A DNA stretch of 64,000 nucleotides from Nemertoderma westbladi (lineage: Eukaryota > Xenacoelomorpha > Nemertodermatida > Nemertodermatidae), in the NCBI GenBank assembly GCA_032718475.1, contig JAUCBJ010005427.1:1-64000 (forward strand), in the 5' to 3' direction. The notes below the pieces were generated by a model, which saw only the letters and a program-made list of their open reading frames with translations, was not told the DNA's origin and made no database searches. Below, piece by piece: positions 34,291-44,199 of the stretch. The position numbers and the translations under genes were made by a program. The first letter of the stretch is position 1. The number at the start of each line of letters is the position of its first letter.

Positions 34291-36121
34291 GTCTTTCTTT
34301 TCATATTTGTTAGCTCCTGGGCATGCCAAATATATATCAGTTCAGGAAGCAAGGAAGTTCAGGAAGTTCACATCATTGTTTTCCCCGTTAATACGAGTGT
34401 CGGTGACTTAACACTCCAATTGTTCACCTTTCAAAGAGAAATAACGCAGTTCGTCAGGCGGACAAATGTTGAATGTGAGAATATTTAATATTGCGAATAA
34501 GGGGGAAATTATTTACCTAACCCTGGTGCCCTTAGCGCTGACTGTAATCAGCTATATTACAGCTTCGCTACGCCTGCGACTACTGTAGACTTGCAAACCC
34601 GCTATTTTTTGGATAACTGCCTAGCGTAAATTAGTCCAAATATATTTCCTAGGCGTAAACAACTAAACTATTATCCGCTAAAAAAAAGTAAAAACTTTTT
34701 TTATGTTTTTTCTGTTTGTTTTTGTATTTTTTTTATTTTTTATGCAGCGTACGAAATCCTTATTTTATTCTAAATACTATCATAAACTACATTTACTCAA
34801 ATGTACGGGGTTGCGAACTAATTATTAGGTATTCCAGAATTTGTAACGCCAATTAGTTACGTTACTGGGCTACACTAAAGACAGCCTATATACCGTATTA
34901 TTTGACCTAACAGCAATTAACAAGCATAAATAGAAAACAGAAAACAATCAAGTATCAGGCACTTTCTAAAACAATACAACATAAAATAGCGTTAGCGTTA
35001 GCTAGCCACATTACAGCAGTAGCGTTAGCGGTAGCGTAAATGGCTAAGGTCACCCCAGATCAATGTGATATTTCTACCTAACTAGCAAATCTGAGAGACA
35101 AGATCTAGGTCGCCTCGCCCCTTACAGCCTTAATGGCGACCGGCCCTCGGTCTTCAACTTAATTCAGCCAACCGCAGCCACCAGCCCCGCCGGTAGTGCC
35201 GTGCATTGGATCCTCCAACTTCTCCCGTCGCTTCCAAACAGTGAGCCCGCGGCGCCTACCCCTAGCCCAACATGCTAAAGCGGGAAGTTACCGTAACGGC
35301 GCAAACATAGTAAAAATAGTCAGACACCCAGGATACAACTTGGGAAAAGACGTATGTGCACTTAGTGCAAAATGCACTTAAATAGTGAACATTTTTTCTA
35401 TATTTCAAACACTATTATTTCCAGTTCTATTTATCGTAAAATGTTATTTTTTGGGTTAAAATGTAGTTTGGAATGATTTCTAACTATAATCGTAACATTT
35501 GTTTAACTTTTTATGTCAATAAAGTGACTTAAAATGTCTTTGAATATTGTCAAAAATCGCAAATGTCGAGATTTATTAAATTTGATTTTTGACACTTTTA
35601 ACGACTGACACTTGATCATACACCATCGTAGATCGGTAGAGGATAAACATAAGTTTGTTAAATAAGAACCACCATTACGATCTGCTAAAGTGCACTTGTA
35701 CAAATAAGTGTGCAAAGGTGCAAATTTTTTAATAAGGTCAAATTATATAGTATTGAGTTATTTTCTTTGCAGATACTTTATTTTCATATTAATATGTTGT
35801 TTGGCTCATACTGAGCGCATTATGGATATGTGTACAAATAACCGGCCCTTATAAGGCTTCGATTGGGTAAATTAATAAAACATAAGGTTGTAATATTCTA
35901 AAAAACCAGTGTGATATTAAATGCACTTTAAACAATAAATAGAGGTCAAATGACAAATGGACCACACAATTAAAAACTCGCACAATTTTGTACTTCTTAT
36001 ATCGCTTCAAATTAATTCAACAGTTCTTAGCTACAAGAGTTTGAAAAAAAAATGTCCCAATATAAAAATATCCAATATTCAACAGTGGATATTTGGGGGA
36101 AGTTACAGTGTGCGTGCATTC
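34291..36121. other. Intergenic DNA without recognised gene
   Basis: AT-rich sequence with one GC-richer patch at about 35100-35300 (a 61-codon frame there has no recognisable domain). A short GCGTTAGCGTTAGC repeat lies near 34990-35035. A 67-codon frame at 34285-34488 starts with a hydrophobic stretch (MSVFLFIFVSSWA) but has no other support. Confidence 0.5.
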
Positions 36122-36170
36122 GGGGGAAGTTTGGTGAACTGCATTTATGCAGTGAATCCAAACTTCCCCC
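36122..36170. other. Perfect-stem hairpin (49 nt)
   Basis: GGGGGAAGTTTGG pairs with CCAAACTTCCCCC over 13 bp, and an inner ACTGCA/TGCAGT stem of 6 bp closes a TTTA loop. A partial copy, TTTGGGGGAAGTTACAGTG, lies just upstream near 36094. No gene was assigned. Confidence 0.7.
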
Positions 36171-37661
36171 TTTGATATATCATATACTTAAGACATGCTA
36201 GGGTGACGGGGAAATATTTGTTACTGTCACACTTTGCTTCCATTTATCCTATCCTTTATTATTACCCCAGTCAGATAAGAGATAATAATCAGTAAAAACC
36301 AAACTAAACTGTCTTTCGTGCAAACAAATTTCTAACTAAAGACGGGTGAATGACCATGACCATGGAAATAATTTTAAATATAATTGTATATCAACTATTT
36401 GGGGAGGCTTCCAAGTTAAACCCGAAAACAATTATTTCGTTACATAGTAAATAACGTTGTATGTTATTCTTCCTCTCATAATAAAATATAAATGAAATAT
36501 CTCTTGATCACTGTGCCCTGTAACATTTCACAACCCAAATGTTTCAGTGTGAAAAGTGTAGGCCTACCACACCCCGCCCAAACAGCCGCAAACACATAGC
36601 CAACAAATTTAACAAAGGGTTACATACATGTTGGGTTCATGACGAGATGAGTGAAAATTGATCGCGTAATATAAAGTAAAAAATTTGAGAGTCGGGCTGG
36701 CTCTTCTCCACTTTCTTACCCAATGGAAATGTTGTTGTTATAATCTAATATTGGGGCGGCTTTCTCTCGTTTTATTGTACTAACTGACACCTGGCCGTCC
36801 GGTTGGACTTAGATTAATTACTGGCACCCGGTTGCACTCGCTGACACGTGATTTGACTAACTGGAACTAGTTGGATATGCGGTTCTTATGTAAACCTAAA
36901 AACAACACAACGTGGGAGGATCCTTCGTGAGGATTCTCCCCCACCGGGCGTAGAACATGATAGTAGAACAAAATTGACATATTCCAAAATTTTGAAGAGT
37001 TGCACGAACCTGGTCAATTTTGTGGTCAAATCTGGCCTACGTAGCCACAATTTGGCAATTCCCGGCTCTTAAACTCTTATAGTTTAAAATCATACCGATT
37101 ATAAATATATTGAGTATAGCAATTGTAAACGCATTAATTACCGTACGTAACAATGAAAATTTCATCGAATACGGTCGTGTTGCACCAGAGTTACAGCGAT
37201 TTTTATAATTGCACATCATATTAAAAATTTCATTATTGTTGTATTATTTGACCATTTTGAAATTCCCTCCATCAATCCATTTGAATATCATAACATGATG
37301 GCCTACATCAAACACAACCAAAGCCAACCAATGGTACAGCTCTAACCAATAACAGATAAATTGTATCCTAGCGACGGCAACACTTTTTGTAGTGTGAGGC
37401 AGGGACAAGGCGCCTTGGGCAAGAATAATGAACTCACAGCTGGCTGTATAGCAGTTACCGGTAGTGTTGGATTTTATATACCGGTCTGCCCCTCCACTGG
37501 AACGCCTGCTGCAGTACTGCAGTAGCGTACCACCACCCGTACTTTCACAGGCCTTACTACAGTAGGCCTACCAGCCTACCTCAGTACCTGCCTACTATCA
37601 GCTATACATTTCACTTGTATTCTAGCAGTCTAGGCTTGTCTGCATGTTAGCAGGTTTGGTA
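36171..37661. other. Intergenic DNA without recognised gene
   Basis: No long frame or repeat is seen. A short inverted pair (GGGAGGATCC with GGATTCTCCC) lies near 36911-36942. Confidence 0.55.
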
Positions 37662-37910
37662 CGGCTGTATACAAGTCCCTAAAAGGTGCCACCCTGCTCC
37701 ATAGCGCGGGAAATTCAAATGATTGAAAGACATGTAATTTGTACTGGAAGGGGTGGCAGATCAGATCTGCCACCTATATTTTGGCGGTAAATTCAAATTT
37801 AACATTGAATATAATATGAATAGAGTAAGACTAATGTAATTCATTGAATCAGAATAAATTATTTCTTATCGGTTTAACTCACTCATCCGTTATTGTTGTT
37901 ATTTTATCTA

Positions 37911-38570
37911 TTCTGGGACTTCCAGCAGCACGTGAATAAATAAACCAGCACGTTAACTAGTCTGGGACTTCGAGCAGCACGTGAACAACTAAGCTGACTG
38001 GTTAACTAGTCTGGGACTTCGAGCAGCACGTGAAGAACTAAGCTGACTGGTTAACTAGTATGGGGGTTCGAGCAGCACGTGAACAACTAAGCTGACTGGT
38101 TAACTAGACTTGGGCTTCGAGCAGCACGTGAACAACTAAGCTGACTAGTTAACTAGTATGGGGGTTCGAGCAGCACGTGAACAACTAAGCTGACTGGTTA
38201 ACTAGTCTGGGGGTTCGAGCAGCACGTGAACAACTAAGCTGACTGGTTAACTAGTCTGGGACTTCGAGCAGCACGTGAACAACTAAGCTGACTGGTTAAC
38301 TAGTCTGGGACTTCGAGCAGCACGTGAACAACTAAGCTGACTGGTTAACTAGTATGGGGGTTCGAGCAGCACTTGAACAACTAAGCTGACTGGTTAACTA
38401 GACTTGGGCTTCGAGCAGCACGTGAACAACTAAGCTGACTAGTTAACTAGTATGGGGGTTCGAGCAGCACGTGAACAACTAAGCTGACTGGTTAACTAGT
38501 ATGGGGGTTCGAGCAGCACGTGAACAACTAAGCTGACTGGTTAACTAGACTGGGACTTCGACCGTTCGAG
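37911..38570. repeat. 49-bp minisatellite inside the foldback transposon, about 13 copies
   Basis: Units contain TCGAGCAGCACGTGAACAAC and AAGCTGACTGGTTAACTAG. The start of the unit has three variants (CTGGGACTTC, TATGGGGGTTC, GACTTGGGCTTC), and their order repeats with a 294-bp (six-unit) offset, for example 38008 and 38302. Nearly every copy holds CACGTG; one reads CACTTG. Confidence 0.95.
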
Positions 38571-38582
38571 CAAAATTGAGGA

Positions 38583-38601
38583 GGGGGGGGGGGGGGGGGG
38601 G
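38583..38601. repeat. 19-G homopolymer
   Basis: Run of 19 G after the 49-bp array. Similar runs occur at 15795-15811 (17 G), 16859-16876 (18 G), 29750-29768 (19 C), 31437-31453 (17 C) and 41325-41347 (23 C). Confidence 0.9.
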
Positions 38602-39718
38602 TCGGGGGATTTGGCTTAACTTCTATCCCAGTAAAATGTAAAGAACATTTATTATTTGCTTGTATCAGTTATAATTACATCAGAACATTATAGTTATAAC
38701 AATTATACACTTATACCTAGTATATTAATAGTAAATTTCAAGTAGATAGATGATAGAAAGGCCCAGTGAATTGATATATTTTTGGCGGTTAATTCTAATT
38801 ACAGAATTATAATATATTCATTTCCATTACAAACTGTACACAGTGTGTTGCAGTATGTACGTGGGTACGTACTAAAAGGTCAAGGAGCTAGAGCTGTAGA
38901 CTTCATACTGTAGTGGGGTAGTAGGCCTACAGACATATTATCTTATTTAGGTCTACTAAGAAATATTGCGTAATGTAGGTAATTCATAAGAAATATATAC
39001 AGCTGCTGTACAGCAGAGAATTGATAGTAAAATATATCGCAGGTAGGCCTACTGTAATAACAATAGGTGTATAATGCCTCTGCCATATACTGCTATATTT
39101 GTCTATGACATATAATATGATAAAATATTATTATGAATGAACATTCTTATTCTTAGTAACTCGTGACAAAATACAATGCGCTACTAACTCAGAAACTGTA
39201 ATCCTAAATGCGGAACTTAAACCGAAACAGGGTAAAATGTGGACTTTGTAGTGACACATTTGGCAGTCAGTGCGATATAATTTCTCATGTACAAGCAAAT
39301 CACGGTATTGCATGTTCAGTACAAACGGTAATTCGGTTATTCAACAATTAACAAACGGTTATTCAACGTCCATTTTTAGTTATTAGCATGACGGTAATAC
39401 AAATTACGCAAGGTGAACCTATACTACATTCACAATTTTCTATTCATTCACTAAATATAACGAAAATTGAACGTTCATTTAATCCATGGTACGTTCAGTT
39501 AACTATATTATTTGCTACATGGGTTACTCTATTCATATTTTCAATGTTAAAACAGATTTCATATATTCAATGTTAAAACAGATTTGAATTTACCGCCAAA
39601 ATATAGGTGGCAGATCTGACCTGCCACCCTTTCCAGTACAAATTGCATGTCTTTCAATCATTTGAATTTCCCGCGCTATGGAGCAGGGTGGCACCTTTTA
39701 GGGACTTGTCGGCTGTAT

Positions 39719-41841
39719 GCAGGCAGCAGGTATGGTCTGACGGTTGTTGTATAATTAAATTTAGGCCTATTTCAGTATTTCATTTATTATTTGTTAATTT
39801 TTAGTGAGCCTAATACCGTGATTGTACTAGGCCTAGCATTTTTCTTTTCTCATGTTCTTTCAGTAACCAATCCACATTCACCCATTTGGCTAATAACCTC
39901 AGGATTTTAGTGAACTCAGGAGTCCGACTTCCCTCTGAAGCTCTGATCTAAGTTCCACCTACCTACCTACTGCTTATTTTATACAATCTGCCTGCATTAT
40001 AGGCCTACTGCAGTTCTAAACTTCAAGTTCGGAAGTTGTAATCCTTATATCCGAGGATCCCTATGAGGTGAGGATCACTTGCAGCGTATCCTAACGAATC
40101 GTCTCCTTCTGCATATAGATCACTGCTGAGTCTTCAACGTTTACGACACAAACTGGCGGACTGGGTGCCAGCACGTTTGCGATAACATTCCCGCATATCT
40201 CTGGACGGCCAAGGTCGAGAGAGGGTCGTACCGGAAATCTATCATCGCGACTTCCGGCCCTTCGCCTCGTTTCTCCGACGCAATGCTGAAAGATGCAAAA
40301 GTCCGCCTACTGGGCATGCTCGAATCCGGTGGGAAAACTACCTGACTACCGGTAGTTCCAATCGCATTGTACGTATACGTAAGCAGGACTTCGCTAAAAG
40401 CAAACATGCAGGTGAAACTAAAGGGACTTCGTGGTATCGGTACGATTACAGTGCGTGGTTTATGGTACTTGCAACGTTTACCGGATGAAATCTTAGGCTC
40501 TAGAATCAGCGGCACGAAATACTGAAATACAAAGAGCAAAACTTCCCAGCAATTCAATGCAACAGCAAGCGATGAGTTATAATGGGTTGCGTTCCGGAGC
40601 GAGTTGGGATCCCCAGTTTAAATTCGCGAGTGGTTCGGGTCCATCAGTCGACCAGACATGCTTTGGTTCGTTGAGTTTTTAACTTTCATGTCTTCGTTTC
40701 ATCCAAACCGCATCCGGGTAGGGATACCAAACCACCGCGTTATTTAATGCTTTTTAATTTTGTTATTGTGTATCGATTGACTTATATATAACCTGTGCCT
40801 TTATTCAGTTACTGTGTTAACATTTATGACGTCGTATTGGTTTAAATGTATGCCCATTTATCAAGTTTGTGGTCCTATACTGCCATGAGCAGAAAATATT
40901 TTATTAATTTAACAAATTAAATTCACAATTTAGTATTGAATCTTTAATATATTATAGTAAATAATAATAATATTTATTATTATGTAAATATATTAATAGT
41001 ATAAACAGCTATAGCTATATACCATAAATATATTGTTATATTTCATAATTAAAATTTGTTTAATAAATTATTTTGCATTTTATAGAAATACTGATATATC
41101 TTTTAGCGTATTTACAAAAGCAAATAATATAAAGGTGCTTTTGTGATAATTATGCAAATAAATTTTTTATTTTAATGCAAATACTTACAGTAATATTAAC
41201 CAAGTATTTTGTTCTTAAACAGTAAAATTTAGTTTTCATTCTTTGATAAATTTTTTTGTTGGTTTTAAATAAAATTTGAAATATTTTTGGTACTAAACAA
41301 GATCTCTAATAAGGAATTCTACCACCCCCCCCCCCCCCCCCCCCCCCTCCTTACTTTCGGCCTAACAATTAGTAAATTGTGGATTTCAGTTTCCAACAAT
41401 TCCATTTAAATCTCACTCTTATATGAACAGAAATTCACAGTCTAGTCCAATATTAAAATTGTTTGTGAATTCGAATTGTTTGCGAAACATTTATATGTTT
41501 CATCATAATATGAATTTTTTTACAGCTTTGATATTATACTGACATCGTAGATGTTACTGAAAGATGGCACAGCCGAATTTTATTTAGTAGGTATAGACCC
41601 TAGCCAGCAAACTTGTGGTGCTGTATGTTGGTACAGTACATTAATAGTTGTTATGGGTAAAATTAATTATTGCGGAATTTCAGAATTCCCCCACGAGGTG
41701 GGCTGTTACAGTTACAATATACTTTAACTTAGTTTGGTTTGGTATGGTAGGCCTACTGCAGTAACTGTACAAGTTTGATTAGGCTGACTGGGTATATTTC
41801 AGTACCGGTATTTAATAATAATAATAGCCTACAGCCCTACG
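39719..41841. other. Intergenic DNA upstream of the P450 gene
   Basis: Contains a GC-richer patch at 40040-40700 with a 138-codon minus-strand frame (40141-40557) that shows no known domain, and AT-rich DNA at 40880-41300. A 23-C run lies at 41325-41347. The P450 promoter should lie in the last few hundred bases, but no convincing TATA box is seen. Confidence 0.5.
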
Positions 41842-43302
41842 ATGGATTTCTTGACTATATTGATTTTCATTAGCTCTGTTATCGTCATATATTTAGTTTT
41901 GAACCACTATAAGACTGTAAGACCTCCATCACCGCCAGGATTACCCATTATTGGAGGGGTTCTCAATGCGTGGAAGATCCGTCGTAGCCGAACTAAAGGC
42001 TATGCGAAATGGTCTAAAGAACTCAACTCAGATATCATTAGTTTACCCGTTCCGGGCTACACTACAATTATATTGAATTCATTGAAAATTGTACGACAAG
42101 CTTTTGTAGAAAATGGCAGTCTGTTTTCTCATCGTCCGAGAATTCTAAACTCCCATGGGATTACATTTGCGAGTGGAAAAGTGTGGATGCATCAACGCAA
42201 GTTGTTCATGTCTGTCTTGCGACAATTCTACCTCGGTAAACGAAGCTTTGAAGACCGTGTTGTGGAGGAAGCTGGTATGATGAATGATTGGATCGCCAAA
42301 CTAAATGGTGAGGTCTTTGATTCATATAAGATTGTCGGTAAAGCTGTTTCTAATGTCATCAGCAGCGTTGTCTTTACTGAACGATTTGATTATAATGATA
42401 AACTGTTTACCAATCTCATACAATTAGTGAATCAACAATTTCGTATCAACCCATTTATATACATAATACCGAAGCCGCTATCAAACATATTACTTAGTGA
42501 TAATATTAATCAGTATAAAATTATAGAAAAAATGCACCAAGCGTTCCGAAAGATCATAGACGAACACCGAGAATCTATTGATTACGAATCACCCAGAGAT
42601 TACATCGATTGTCACATTATAGAGGAAAAGAAATGGATCGATTTAGGGCAACCCGATATGGCATTTTACTATAAAGACCTCAACTTGGAACATTCCATAA
42701 CGGGTCTTTTCCTTGCTGGATCCGAAACAACTGCGAGCGCATTGTACTGGTTTGGCCTCGTAATGGTGACACATCCAGATATCCAAACGAAATGTCAGAG
42801 AACGATAGATGAAGTAGTCGGTAGAGACAGACTTCCCACAGTGGAGGATTTCTCCAAGATGCCCTACTTTGAAGCTTGTTTGTTGGAAGTTCTCAGATTT
42901 GGAGTTATTGCTCCGACAACTCTGGCCCATCGAGTTCCTCACGAAATCAAGTTTAATAACTACACGATACACCCCAGTGATGTAATCCTCGCCAATCTGT
43001 GGAACATTCTAAGAGACCCCGGAGCGTGGGAGAAACCAGATGAGTTCTTCCCCCAACATTTCCTATCGGAAGACGGTTCGACTATAAGGAAACCCGATGA
43101 ATTCGTCGCATTTGGTATCGGACCTCGGATCTGCGCAGGAGAACGTCTCGCCCAGATGGAGTTTCGGATTTTCAGCAGCCATCTACTCCATAGATTTACT
43201 CTGGTCGCCAATGGCGAACTGCCCAGCTTGAACGAACACGTTCCCGGATTAACTCTTCTACCTAAACCTTATAAAATGCGAGCTCTACCCAGACTAGATT
43301 AA
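41842..43302 (+). CDS. Cytochrome P450, CYP2 clan, 486 aa, single exon
   Basis: A microsomal haem monooxygenase using NADPH-P450 reductase; the substrate is unknown. Residues 1-22 are an N-terminal membrane anchor, followed by the proline-rich hinge PPSPPGLPIIGG (28-39). The C-helix WMHQR is at 115-119, the I-helix oxygen-binding motif AGSETT at 292-297, the ExxR pair EVLR at 349-352, and the haem loop FGIGPRICAG at 424-433 with the axial Cys431. Length and motif set are complete, so it is probably functional. Sequence style (hinge, PDEFFPQHFL, haem loop) matches CYP2-like families. CYP2 genes in animals usually have several introns, so the intronless form may be a retrocopy or lineage-specific. 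A satellite starts 24 bp after the stop. Confidence 0.95.
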   Translation: MDFLTILIFISSVIVIYLVLNHYKTVRPPSPPGLPIIGGVLNAWKIRRSRTKGYAKWSKELNSDIISLPVPGYTTIILNSLKIVRQAFVENGSLFSHRPRILNSHGITFASGKVWMHQRKLFMSVLRQFYLGKRSFEDRVVEEAGMMNDWIAKLNGEVFDSYKIVGKAVSNVISSVVFTERFDYNDKLFTNLIQLVNQQFRINPFIYIIPKPLSNILLSDNINQYKIIEKMHQAFRKIIDEHRESIDYESPRDYIDCHIIEEKKWIDLGQPDMAFYYKDLNLEHSITGLFLAGSETTASALYWFGLVMVTHPDIQTKCQRTIDEVVGRDRLPTVEDFSKMPYFEACLLEVLRFGVIAPTTLAHRVPHEIKFNNYTIHPSDVILANLWNILRDPGAWEKPDEFFPQHFLSEDGSTIRKPDEFVAFGIGPRICAGERLAQMEFRIFSSHLLHRFTLVANGELPSLNEHVPGLTLLPKPYKMRALPRLD

Positions 43303-43325
43303 TTACACAAACAATTGGTTATATT

Positions 43326-44199
43326 GAAAAATATCGAGACATGAAAAATATCGAGAGTATAAATAACGCGAGTAAAAACATCGAGTGTTGAAAAATATCG
43401 AGAGTAAAAATAACGAGTGTTGAAAAATATCGAGAGTAGAAACATCGAGAGTTGAAAAATATCGAGAGTAAAAATAACGAGTGTTGAAAAATATCGAGAG
43501 TAAAAATATCGAGTGTTGAAAAATATCGAGAGCAAAAAATATCGAGAGTTGAAAAATATCGAGAGTAAAAATATCGAGTGTTGAAAAATATCGAGTGTTG
43601 AATAATATCGAGTGTTGAAAAATATCGAGAGTAAAAATATTGAGTGTTGAAAAATATCGAAAGTAAAAATATCGAGAGTAAAAATATCGAGAGTAAGAAT
43701 ATCGAGAGTAAAAATATCGAGAGTTGAAAAATATCGAGTGTTGAAAAATATCGAGAGTAAAAATATCGAGAGTAAAAATATCGAGAGTAAAAATATTGAG
43801 TGTTGAAAAATATCGAGAGTAAAAAATATCGAGAGTTGAAAAATATCGAGAGTAAAAAATATCGAGTGTTGAAAAATATCGAGAGTAAAAAATATCGAGA
43901 GTTGAAAAATATCGAGAGTAAAAATATCGAGTGTTGAAAAATATCGAGTGTTGAAAAATATCGAGAGTAAAAATATCGAGTTTTGAAAAATATCGAGAGT
44001 AAAAATATCGAGAGTAAAAATATCGAGAGGAAAAATATCGAGAGAAAAATATCGAGTGTTGAAAAATATCGAGAGTAAAAATATCGAGAGTAAAAATATC
44101 GAGAGTAAAAATATCGAGAGTAAAAATATCGAGAGTAAAAATGTCGAGAGTAAAAATATCGAGAGTAAAAATATCGAGAGTAAAAATATCGAGTGTTGA
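43326..44199 (-). repeat. 15/17-bp satellite, left arm (inverted orientation)
   Basis: Units GAAAAATATCGAGTGTT (17 bp) and AAAAATATCGAGAGT (15 bp) alternate irregularly for about 0.87 kb. These are the reverse complement of the units to the right. The array begins 24 bp after the P450 stop codon and no AATAAA is seen before it, so it is probably part of the P450 3' UTR. Long frames crossing it are periodicity artefacts. Confidence 0.95.

Larger units (their letters stand above)
37671..39709. mobile_element. Foldback transposon with 128-bp TIRs and 9-bp target duplication (MULE/Merlin-like)
   Basis: The terminal inverted repeats, 37671-37798 and 39582-39709, are 128 bp long with about three mismatches and begin ACAAGTCCCTAAAAGGTGCC. 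CGGCTGTAT flanks both ends directly (37662-37670 and 39710-39718). A 9-bp duplication with long TIRs fits Mutator-like or Merlin-like foldback elements; the superfamily cannot be set without a transposase. The 1.8-kb interior has no transposase frame and carries a 49-bp tandem array, a 19-G run and AT-rich DNA. High TIR identity implies a recent insertion. Confidence 0.88.

Noticed and set aside
34285-34488. 67-codon frame with a hydrophobic N-terminus
   Set aside because: Could suggest a secreted peptide, but it starts in the tail of the 150-bp repeat and has no cysteine pattern, promoter or homologue that I recognise.
35100-35385. GC-rich patch as an exon
   Set aside because: The 61-codon frame has no domain and I found no convincing pair of splice sites.
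40141-40557. 138-codon minus-strand frame
   Set aside because: No recognised domain, no splice or homology support; a frame of this length can occur by chance in the GC-richer patch.
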